Source of the DNA: Actinomycetes bacterium
Lineage (GTDB): Bacteria > Actinomycetota > Acidimicrobiia > Acidimicrobiales > RAAP-2
Direction of reading: 5' to 3'
DNA length: 10,359 nt
NCBI GenBank assembly: GCA_021800645.1
Contig: JAJYYT010000047.1
Coordinates: 1-10,359 of the forward strand
Under the pieces are notes generated by a model, which did no database searches, was not told the DNA's origin, and saw only the letters and a program-made list of their open reading frames with translations. The translations under genes and the position numbers were made by a program. This document shows positions 1-5,450 of this stretch, one piece after another. The number at the start of each line of letters is the position of its first letter. Within the stretch, counting starts at the first letter, position 1.

Positions 1-25
1 GGCGGCGCGGCGCGACGATGGCCGC

Positions 26-1618
26 GTGGTCGAGGACTTCGAGCGTTGCTACCAGGCGGTGCGCGCACGGGATCGGCGATTCGACGGCTGGTTCTTCACC
101 GCCGTGTCGACGACGGGGATCTACTGTCGGCCGAGCTGTCCCGCGCGCACGCCTGCGCGCACCAACGTCCGCTTCTACCCCAGCGCGGCCGCCGCGCAGT
201 CGGCGGGGTACCGCGCCTGCCTGCGGTGCCGCCCCGACGCCTCCCCCGGCTCTCCTGAGTGGAACCTGCGCGCCGACGTCGTGGCCAGAGCGATGCGCGC
301 CATCGCCGACGGCGTCGTCGACCGAGAAGGGGTCAGCGGCCTCGCCGCCCGTCTCGGCTACGGGGCCCGCCACATCCACCGGATGCTCACTGCCGAGGTG
401 GGCGCCGGTCCGCTCGCGCTCGCACGAGCGCAGCGTGCCCAGACCGCTCGGCTGCTCATCGAGACCACCGCGCTCGGCATGGCAGACATCGCCTTCGCCG
501 CGGGCTTTGCCAGCGTCCGCCAGTTCAACGCCACCGTGCGAGAGGTGCTCGGTCGCAGCCCCCAGGAGCTCCGGCGGCGGGCGACCCGGCTCCGGCGGCC
601 CGGCGGTTCCGGCGGCCCGGCCACATGGACGCCGCCGGGAGGTGGCGCGACGACCCTCGGTCTCCGCCTCCCCTACCGCCAGCCGATGGCGGCCTCCGAC
701 GTGCTCGAGTTCCTCGGGATCCGTGCGGTCCCGGGGGTCGAGACGTACGCCGACGGGACGTTCACGCGCTCAGTCGGCCTTCCTCGCGGCCACGCGGTCG
801 TCTCGCTTCGGCCCCAGGACGGGCACATCGCCGCGACGCTGACGCTCACGGAGCTGGGCGACCTCCCAGCAGCAGTGGCCCGATGCCGGCGTCTGCTCGA
901 CCTCGACGCGGACCCCGGCGCCGTGGACACCGCGCTCGGCGAGGACCCGATGCTGCGGCCGCTCGTCGAGACGACCCCCGGCCGGCGGGTCGCCGGCACC
1001 GTCGACGGCTTCGAGACCGCCGTCCGTGCCGTCGCGGGCCAGCAGGTCTCCGTGGCAGGAGCCCGCCGGGTCCTCGGTCGGTTCGCCGAGGCCGCGGGGG
1101 AGACGCTCAGCATCGCACTCGCGGCTCACTGCGCGCGCGCCGCAGAGCCGGGACCCTCGGAGCCACCCGGGCCGTCCGCGCCCTCCGGACCTTCCGGGCC
1201 CTCCGGACCACCGATCACGCGGGTCTTCCCCTCGCCGGCGGCACTCCTCCACGCGCCCGACACGGCGCTCTCGATGCCTGCGACCAGACGGGACGCGCTG
1301 CGCTCGCTCGCGCGGGCGGTCTGCGACGACGGGCTCTCCCTCGAGCCGGGAGCCGACCCGCAAGAGGTCACTTGCCGACTCCAGGCGCTGAGGGGCATCG
1401 GCCCGTGGACTGTCTCCTACGTGCGGCTGCGCGCGCTGGGCGATCCGGACGTGTTCATGGCCGGGGACCTCGGGGTGCGCCGCGCGCTCGCGCATCTCGG
1501 CGCGCCGTTCGCACCACCGGCTTCGCTGGCGCGTGCGGCGAGGTGGCGTCCCTGGCGCTCCTACGCGTCGATGCACTTGTGGGCCCTGTCGGCCCCGCGA
1601 CCCGAGGAGGCGGCATGA
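26..1618 (+). CDS. alkA: AdaA-AlkA fusion: methyl-phosphotriester sensor, AraC-type regulator and 3-methyladenine DNA glycosylase
   Basis: A three-part protein of about 530 residues. Residues 1-75 are an Ada zinc domain: GIYCRPSCPAR and ACLRC supply the four zinc cysteines (C34, C38, C65, C68). C34 matches the cysteine that takes a methyl group from phosphotriesters in E. coli Ada. Residues about 80-187 are an AraC-type double helix-turn-helix. Residues about 205-300 resemble the AlkA N-terminal domain, and 320-525 are the HhH-GPD glycosylase, with hairpin LRGIGPWT (455-462) and the likely catalytic Asp481 in FMAGDLGVRR. By family knowledge it removes 3-methyladenine and related bases and, once methylated, should activate its own operon. 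A proline-rich insert lies at about 374-396. The start is uncertain: GTG 26 fits the family N-terminus, but the frame is open to the window edge, so a start upstream is possible. It overlaps ogt by 4 bases, so the two are coupled. Confidence 0.93.
   Translation: MVEDFERCYQAVRARDRRFDGWFFTAVSTTGIYCRPSCPARTPARTNVRFYPSAAAAQSAGYRACLRCRPDASPGSPEWNLRADVVARAMRAIADGVVDREGVSGLAARLGYGARHIHRMLTAEVGAGPLALARAQRAQTARLLIETTALGMADIAFAAGFASVRQFNATVREVLGRSPQELRRRATRLRRPGGSGGPATWTPPGGGATTLGLRLPYRQPMAASDVLEFLGIRAVPGVETYADGTFTRSVGLPRGHAVVSLRPQDGHIAATLTLTELGDLPAAVARCRRLLDLDADPGAVDTALGEDPMLRPLVETTPGRRVAGTVDGFETAVRAVAGQQVSVAGARRVLGRFAEAAGETLSIALAAHCARAAEPGPSEPPGPSAPSGPSGPSGPPITRVFPSPAALLHAPDTALSMPATRRDALRSLARAVCDDGLSLEPGADPQEVTCRLQALRGIGPWTVSYVRLRALGDPDVFMAGDLGVRRALAHLGAPFAPPASLARAARWRPWRSYASMHLWALSAPRPEEAA
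1604..1610 (+). promoter_or_regulatory. Shine-Dalgarno sequence of ogt, inside the end of alkA
   Basis: GAGGAGG ends four bases before the ATG at 1615. The site lies within the last codons of alkA, and the stop and start overlap as ATGA. This fixes the ogt start, although the same frame is open far upstream, and it indicates translational coupling with alkA. Confidence 0.8.
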
Positions 1619-2124
1619 CCACCTGTCACGACGACGACGCCGCGGCACCCAGCGCGCGACTCTCGGTCGACACGCCGTTGGGACGGCTGCTGCTCGTCGG
1701 CGACGAGTCGGCGTTGGCCCAGGTGCGCCTGCCGGGCACGACCGAGCTTGGGAGCACGCCGGGCGCCGTGCCCACCCCCCTGCGAGCGGCAGCGTCCCAG
1801 CTCGAGGAGTACTTCTCGAGCAAGCGCACGTCTTTCCGGCTCCCGCTCGAGTTGCGTGGCACCCCCTTCCAGCTGTCGGTGTGGAGGGCGCTCGCGGGCA
1901 TCCCCTTCGGCGAGACGATCACCTACGGCGACCTTGCCTGCCGGGTGGGCCGACCCAGGGCATGCCGTGCGGTGGGCCAGGCGAACGGCGCCAACCCGCT
2001 CCCCATCATCTACCCCTGCCACCGGGTCGTCGCCGCCGGCAGGCATCTCGGCGGCTATGGAGGCGGGCTCGAGATGAAGCGGCGCCTGCTCGAGCTCGAG
2101 GGAGCGCTCGCCGGGTGGGACTGA
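1615..2124 (+). CDS. ogt: Methylated-DNA--protein-cysteine S-methyltransferase
   Basis: A 169-residue protein, normal length for Ogt/MGMT. It repairs O6-alkylguanine and O4-alkylthymine by moving the alkyl group irreversibly to its own cysteine. The C-terminal half (about 82-165) carries the whole signature: the winged helix with the arginine-finger region RAVGQANGANPL (118-129) and the acceptor motif PCHRV, with C135 as acceptor. The N-terminal half is the usual weakly conserved RNase-H-like domain (PLGRLLLVGD, 21-30). It sits directly behind alkA with a 4-base overlap and a strong ribosome site, so both should be made together when the Ada domain senses alkylation. I recall the same adaA-alkA/ogt pairing in mycobacteria. 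Its stop codon TGA is also the first three bases of the 17-bp tandem repeat that follows. Confidence 0.96.
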   Translation: MTTCHDDDAAAPSARLSVDTPLGRLLLVGDESALAQVRLPGTTELGSTPGAVPTPLRAAASQLEEYFSSKRTSFRLPLELRGTPFQLSVWRALAGIPFGETITYGDLACRVGRPRACRAVGQANGANPLPIIYPCHRVVAAGRHLGGYGGGLEMKRRLLELEGALAGWD

Positions 2125-2232
2125 GCGCCGACCGGAGCTGAGCGCCGACCGGAGCTGAGCGCCGACCGGAGCTGAGCGCCGACCGGAGCTGAGCGCCGAC
2201 CGGAGCTGAGCGCCGACCGGAGCTGAGCGCCG
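2122..2232 (+). repeat. 17-bp tandem repeat, six full copies plus a 9-base partial
   Basis: The unit TGAGCGCCGACCGGAGC occurs at 2122, 2139, 2156, 2173, 2190 and 2207 with no mismatch, then its first nine bases recur at 2224-2232. The first unit begins on the ogt stop codon, so the array lies in the 3' untranslated part of the alkA-ogt message. Each unit can form a weak 6-bp hairpin (AGCGCC / GGAGCT around GACC, with one G-A mismatch). Seventeen is not a multiple of three and every unit holds a TGA, so the array stops all three forward frames. The lack of any divergence points to recent or ongoing slippage expansion, or to an assembly-sensitive region. Related single copies lie at 3391-3406 and 5225-5240. 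Confidence 0.97.
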
Positions 2233-2263
2233 GGTGACCTCGCGCGGCTGGTGCGCCGATGGG

Positions 2264-2269
2264 TATCGT
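2264..2269 (+). promoter_or_regulatory. Likely -10 box (TATCGT) for a leaderless alcohol dehydrogenase transcript
   Basis: TATCGT fits the actinobacterial TANNNT -10 pattern. Seven bases separate it from the ATG at 2277, so transcription would start at or next to the start codon. No ribosome site precedes either possible ATG (2259 or 2277), which agrees with a leaderless message. I see no convincing -35 element. Confidence 0.5.
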
Positions 2270-2276
2270 GCGGGCC

Positions 2277-3365
2277 ATGCGCGGCGCGGTGGCGGTCGAG
2301 CCCGGCGGTGAAACCGTCGAGATCGTCGACGACCTCGACCTGGACGACCCTGGAACAGGCGAGGTCGTGCTCGAGGTACGCGCCGCCGGCATCTGCCACT
2401 CGGACCTCTCGGGCATGGACGGGACGATCCTCCAGCGCTTCCCCTTCGTGCCGGGGCACGAGGGTGCCGGGGTCGTCACCGCGGTGGGCAAGGGCGTCAC
2501 GGCGCTACGAGAGGGGAGCCACGTCATCGTGGCGTGGACCCCGCCGTGCGGGAAGTGCAAGGCGTGCCTTCGTGGTCAGCCGAACCTGTGCGTCGACATC
2601 TTCTTCGCCATGCAGGGACGTCCGCGCTTTCGGCGCGGCGACGAGGGCGTCTTCGGCTTCGCCGGCACCGGCACGTGGACCGAGCGGATGGTCCTCCCCG
2701 AGCAGGCGGTCGTGGCCATCCCGCCGGACGTGCCGTTCGACATCGCCGCGCTGATCGGCTGCGGGGTCACCACCGGCGTCGGCGCGGCGGTCAACACGGC
2801 GAAGGTCGAGGTGGGCTCGTCGGTCGTGGTCTTCGGTTGCGGTGGCGTCGGGGTGTCCGCGATCCAGGGCGCGCGTCTTTGCGGCGCAGCAGAGATCGTG
2901 GCTGTGGACCGGGTCGACTCGAAGCTCGACGACGCGGTGCGCTTCGGGGCGACCCGGGCCGTGCTGCCCGAGGACCTGCCCGGCGCTCTCAGCGAGGTGA
3001 CCGGCGGCGACGGGTTCGACTACGCCTTCGAGTGCATCGGGACGGCACCCACGTTCCGGGCGGCCTGGGACGCCACCCGGCGCGGCGGCACCACGGTGAT
3101 CGTCGGTGCAGGACGCGGTGATGCGATGCTCTCCTTGAACGGCTTCGAGCTGTTCTTCTCCGCAAAGGCGCTGCTCGGCAGCTACTACGGGGGTGCAGAC
3201 GTCCGCACCGAGTTCCATCGGCTCATCCACCTGTGGCGCGCCGGGCGGCTCGACCTCGAGAGCATGATCAGCGCGCGCCTCGACCTCTCCCGGCTCAACG
3301 AAGGGCTCGCGGCCCTGCGGCGCGGCGAGGTGATCCGTCAGGTCGTGACGATCCCGGGTCCATGA
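2277..3365 (+). CDS. Zinc-dependent alcohol dehydrogenase, class III-like medium-chain family
   Basis: A 362-residue medium-chain dehydrogenase, expected to oxidise an alcohol (or alcohol-like adduct) to an aldehyde with NAD in the cytosol. Catalytic zinc ligands are visible: C40 in GICHSD, H61-E62 in PGHEGAG, and C162 in IGCGVTTG. The structural zinc lobe is complete (C91, C94, C97, C105). The Rossmann motif GCGGVG is at 187-192, and Asp211 ending the second strand (VAVDR) suggests NAD rather than NADP. ATG 2277 is preferred over ATG 2259, 18 bases upstream, because family members begin near MRGAVAVEPGG and the -10 box at 2264 would lie inside the longer gene. The substrate cannot be read from sequence; the S-(hydroxymethyl)glutathione/mycothiol and NDMA-dependent branches are relatives, but I cannot assign it to either. 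It stands alone, between the repeat array and the ABC exporter. Confidence 0.93.
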   Translation: MRGAVAVEPGGETVEIVDDLDLDDPGTGEVVLEVRAAGICHSDLSGMDGTILQRFPFVPGHEGAGVVTAVGKGVTALREGSHVIVAWTPPCGKCKACLRGQPNLCVDIFFAMQGRPRFRRGDEGVFGFAGTGTWTERMVLPEQAVVAIPPDVPFDIAALIGCGVTTGVGAAVNTAKVEVGSSVVVFGCGGVGVSAIQGARLCGAAEIVAVDRVDSKLDDAVRFGATRAVLPEDLPGALSEVTGGDGFDYAFECIGTAPTFRAAWDATRRGGTTVIVGAGRGDAMLSLNGFELFFSAKALLGSYYGGADVRTEFHRLIHLWRAGRLDLESMISARLDLSRLNEGLAALRRGEVIRQVVTIPGP

Positions 3366-3390
3366 GCGCGGGGCGCCGGCGCGCGACCGT

Positions 3391-3406
3391 CCGACCGGCG
3401 CTGAGC
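3391..3406 (+). repeat. Single diverged copy of the 17-bp intergenic repeat
   Basis: CCGACCGGCGCTGAGC matches the phase-shifted repeat unit CCGACCGGAGCTGAGC of the array at 2122-2232 in 15 of 16 bases. It lies in the 58-base gap between the alcohol dehydrogenase and the ABC ATPase, just upstream of the probable -10 box of the latter. This gap also holds the 10-bp palindrome GCGCCGGCGC (3373-3382), which could act in termination. Confidence 0.55.
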
Positions 3407-3411
3407 CGAGG

Positions 3412-3417
3412 TAACGT
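3412..3417 (+). promoter_or_regulatory. Likely -10 box (TAACGT) for the ABC exporter operon, leaderless
   Basis: TAACGT is six bases from the GTG at 3424 and matches the TANCGT form seen before other genes here. There is no Shine-Dalgarno sequence in front of the GTG, so a leaderless transcript is the simplest reading. No clear -35 hexamer is present. Confidence 0.5.
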
Positions 3418-3423
3418 CGGGGC

Positions 3424-4374
3424 GTGACCGTCGGGAACGGAGCCGTTCGCGGCGCCACGATCGAGGTGCGGGACCTCACGAAACGGTTCGGGTCGATCAC
3501 CGCGGTCGACGATCTCAGCTTCACCGTCGATCCCGGGCGCGTGACCGGGTTCCTCGGCCCCAACGGGGCGGGGAAGACCACCACGCTGCGCATCCTGCTC
3601 GACCTCGCGACAGCGACGTCGGGAAGCTGCACCATCGGCGGCAGGCGGTACCGGGACATCCCGAACCCCGCGCGTCACGTCGGCGCGGTCCTCGAGGCCA
3701 CCAACTTCCATCCGTCCCGCCGCGCACGGGCACACCTCGAGATGCTGGTGATCGAGGGTGGCCTCGATGCGGCCCGCGTCGACACCGTGCTGGAGCTCGT
3801 CGGGCTCGCCGACGACGCACGGCGCAGGGTGGGCGGCTACTCCCTCGGGATGCGACAGCGGCTCCAGCTGGCCGGCGCGCTCCTCGGGGACCCCGGCGTC
3901 CTCGTCCTCGACGAGCCGACCAACGGGCTCGACCCACAAGGCATCGCGTGGCTTCGAGATCTGCTCCGGTACCTCGCCTCGGAAGGCCGGACGATCCTCG
4001 TCTCCTCCCATCTGCTCGCCGAGATGGCCCAGACGGTCGACGATGTGGTGATCGTCTCGGGTGGGCGGCTGCGGGTGCAGGGCCCGCTCGCCCTTCTCAC
4101 GAGCCAGTCCCAGTCGTCGATGCGCGTGCGGACGCCCGAGCGGGACAGGCTGGCGTCGATCGTGCGCGCCGCCGGGTACGCGCCGAGGCCGACGGGCGAC
4201 GACACGCTCGTCGTGGACGGCGCCACCCCCGAGAAGCTCGGACCGCTCATCGCCTCGAACGGGGTCGTGGTGTACGAGCTCGTTCAGCTGAGCCAGGATC
4301 TCGAGAGCCTGTTCCTGGAGCTCACCACATCCATGACCAACCGCCCGGCCCCAGCAGTTGTGGCGCCCGGATGA
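3424..4374 (+). CDS. ABC-2 type exporter, ATP-binding protein
   Basis: A 316-residue ATPase of the BcrA/YxlF-like exporter class. All nucleotide-binding motifs are present: Walker A GPNGAGKT (45-52), signature YSLGMRQ (139-145), Walker B VLVLDEP (159-165), D-loop NGLD (167-170) and switch His196. The Q-loop position reads VGAVLEATNF (87-96) with no glutamine; I recall a glutamate here in many ABC-2 exporter ATPases. After about residue 215 a roughly 100-residue accessory domain follows, common in this class. It should power transport by the permease encoded next, with which it shares an ATGA overlap. The cargo is unknown: drug, peptide or lipid export are all possible. The start is taken at GTG 3424, placed just after the -10 box; the conserved fold begins about residue 12, which fits. 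Confidence 0.93.
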   Translation: MTVGNGAVRGATIEVRDLTKRFGSITAVDDLSFTVDPGRVTGFLGPNGAGKTTTLRILLDLATATSGSCTIGGRRYRDIPNPARHVGAVLEATNFHPSRRARAHLEMLVIEGGLDAARVDTVLELVGLADDARRRVGGYSLGMRQRLQLAGALLGDPGVLVLDEPTNGLDPQGIAWLRDLLRYLASEGRTILVSSHLLAEMAQTVDDVVIVSGGRLRVQGPLALLTSQSQSSMRVRTPERDRLASIVRAAGYAPRPTGDDTLVVDGATPEKLGPLIASNGVVVYELVQLSQDLESLFLELTTSMTNRPAPAVVAPG

Positions 4375-5183
4375 CGGCGTTGCCCCAGCTCGTCCGCGCG
4401 GAGCTGTTCAAATTCCGCACCACCCCCGGGCCCTGGGTCTGCATCGCCGTCGTCGTGCTGCTGACGGGGCTCGGCGTCACCACCGCGTTCATCAACGGCG
4501 CCAACGGGGTCGTGCACTTCCTTGCGCCGACGACCACCGCCGGCCTGCGGCGGCTCATGGGCGCCGGTTACACGGCAGCAATCGTGATGTCCCCCGTCCT
4601 CGGAGTCCTGTCCATCACCACGGAGTACCGCCATCGGATCCTCACCTCCACCCTGCTCGCCCACCCTCGTCGCGCGGACGTCCTCGGTGCCAAGGTGCTC
4701 GCATCCGCGCTGTGGGGGTTGCTCATGGGCGTCGTCTCCTTCGCCATGATCGCCGCGATGGGGATCCCGCTCCTCCTCGCCGAGGGCGGGTCGGTGTCCG
4801 CGTTGGGCCACGAGGTCGGTCCCGTCGTTCCAGGCATGCTCGCCGCCTTCGTGCTGCTGGCCGTCTACGGCATGGGGATCGGCACGCTCGTGCGCAACCA
4901 GATCGCCGGGGTGATCCTCGCTCTGGGACTCACGCTCGTGCTCGAGCCGATCATCGTCGCCATCTTCGGCTCGCTCGCGCACATCGACGTCAACTTCCTC
5001 CCCACACGAGCGACCCAGGCGGTCGCAGGAGGGCTCTCGCCGCGCGGTCCGGGCGCCGGAGGCGGCACACTCACAGCCCACGTCCTCCTCAGCTGGTGGC
5101 TGGGCGCGATCGCCCTCGTGATCTGGGGCGTGGGGTTGACGGTCCTCGGCTACTTCACGACCTTCCGTCGCGACGTCACCTAG
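4371..5183 (+). CDS. ABC-2 type exporter, membrane permease
   Basis: A 270-residue membrane protein with about six hydrophobic segments (roughly 21-40, 64-84, 108-137, 151-172, 177-200, 240-262). Between the second and third lies TTEYRHRILTSTLLAHPRR (83-101), the cytoplasmic coupling element typical of ABC-2 permeases of the NatB/BcrB kind. It would form the membrane channel with the ATPase of the preceding gene. ATG 4371 overlaps the ATPase stop as ATGA. There is no good ribosome site, so translation probably depends on ribosomes ending the ATPase. A glycine-rich loop (SPRGPGAGGGT, 223-233) precedes the last segment. The same frame is open far upstream inside the ATPase gene, but that extension has no membrane character. 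A strong stem-loop follows three bases after the stop. Confidence 0.92.
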   Translation: MTALPQLVRAELFKFRTTPGPWVCIAVVVLLTGLGVTTAFINGANGVVHFLAPTTTAGLRRLMGAGYTAAIVMSPVLGVLSITTEYRHRILTSTLLAHPRRADVLGAKVLASALWGLLMGVVSFAMIAAMGIPLLLAEGGSVSALGHEVGPVVPGMLAAFVLLAVYGMGIGTLVRNQIAGVILALGLTLVLEPIIVAIFGSLAHIDVNFLPTRATQAVAGGLSPRGPGAGGGTLTAHVLLSWWLGAIALVIWGVGLTVLGYFTTFRRDVT

Positions 5184-5186
5184 CGC

Positions 5187-5225
5187 CCCCATCGCGCGCG
5201 GCGGGAAGCGCCGCGCGCGATGGGG
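5187..5225 (+). terminator. Perfect 17-bp stem-loop behind the ABC exporter operon
   Basis: Left arm CCCCATCGCGCGCGGCG (5187-5203), loop GGAAG (5204-5208), right arm 5209-5225 as its exact reverse complement. With one bulged A at 5226 the stem can grow by four more G-C pairs (5183-5186 with 5227-5230), reaching the stop codon. There is no T-run, so it is not a classical intrinsic terminator. In high-GC actinobacteria such stems are thought to end or stabilise transcripts. Confidence 0.75.
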
Positions 5226-5268
5226 AGCGCCGTCCGGGGCGGAAGCACCGCGCGCGGCGGGAAGCACC
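5204..5268 (+). repeat. Degenerate repeats of about 18 bases, GGAAGCrCCG core
   Basis: GGAAGCGCCG (5204), GGAGCGCCG (5224), GGAAGCACCG (5241) and GGAAGCACCG (5259) recur 20, 17 and 18 bases apart, with G/C-rich spacers that alternate between CGCGCG and TCCGGGGC/TCCCGG types. The copy at 5225-5240 matches the 17-bp unit behind ogt in 14 of 16 bases. The first copy forms the loop and right arm of the stem-loop. No coding signal is seen here. Confidence 0.6.
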
Positions 5269-5312
5269 GTCCCGGTGAGCACCACCGTGGCGGCTCTGGG
5301 TCCGCACATTCC

Positions 5313-5343
5313 TTGACATTCCTCGCCGCGCGCCGTGTAGCGT
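5313..5343 (+). promoter_or_regulatory. Candidate sigma-70-type promoter for the alpha/beta hydrolase
   Basis: A perfect -35 hexamer TTGACA (5313-5318) is followed by TAGCGT (5338-5343), the same TANCGT type of -10 box seen before other genes. The spacer is 19 bases, longer than ideal. Transcription would start near 5350, leaving a leader of about 95 bases before the hydrolase ATG. Confidence 0.5.
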
Positions 5344-5356
5344 CGTCTCGCATCGT

Positions 5357-5370
5357 TGCAAACGCTCGCA
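5357..5370 (+). promoter_or_regulatory. LacI-family operator-like site
   Basis: TGCAAACGCTCGCA fits the general LacI/GalR operator pattern TGNNANCGNTNNCA at all fixed positions, with a central CG. It lies just after the predicted transcription start of the hydrolase, where a repressor would block elongation. No LacI-family gene is in the window, so this rests on the motif alone. Confidence 0.35.
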
Positions 5371-5399
5371 GGACGCTGGGCGGTGGGCTCGGGGGTGAC

Positions 5400-5450
5400 A
5401 TGGGTGAAGACCGTGGGCGGTTCCGGTGGAGGCGAGGACCGCAGCGATGA
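5400..5450 (+). CDS. Possible 16-codon leader ORF upstream of the hydrolase
   Basis: An ATG at 5400 opens a short frame (MGEDRGRFRWRRGPQR, six of 16 residues arginine) whose TGA at 5448-5450 overlaps the hydrolase ATG 5447 as ATGA. The sequence before it, GGGGGTGAC, is a weak ribosome site. Such overlaps are used for translational coupling in this window (ogt, permease, ctaD), but a 16-codon frame can easily arise by chance at this GC content. Confidence 0.2.
   Translation: MGEDRGRFRWRRGPQR

Noticed and set aside
259..1614. Open frame in the ogt frame running back through alkA
   Set aside because: The extra part is Arg/Ala-rich without motifs, while the Ada and AlkA motifs lie in another frame. 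The ogt start is fixed by GAGGAGG and ATGA at 1615.
770..1648. Minus-strand frames across alkA
   Set aside because: No family motif, no start signals, and fully overlapped by the well-supported plus-strand gene.
2122..2232. CRISPR array or phage attachment site at the 17-bp repeats
   Set aside because: The units abut directly with no unique spacers, are too short, and no cas gene, integrase or tRNA is near.
2006..2560. Minus-strand frame with a 17-residue repeat (SALSSGRRSAPVGAQLR)
   Set aside because: The repeat comes from translating the 17-bp DNA repeat (51 bases per three units). The flanks are antisense to ogt and the dehydrogenase.
3948..4370. Longer permease beginning inside the ATPase gene
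   Set aside because: The extra region is charged and motif-free; the membrane protein begins at ATG 4371, overlapping the ATPase stop.
5220..5450. A 76-codon frame behind the permease
   Set aside because: It is made of the degenerate repeats and the promoter region, with Gly/Arg composition set by the DNA repeat. Only its last 16 codons were kept, as a weak leader candidate.
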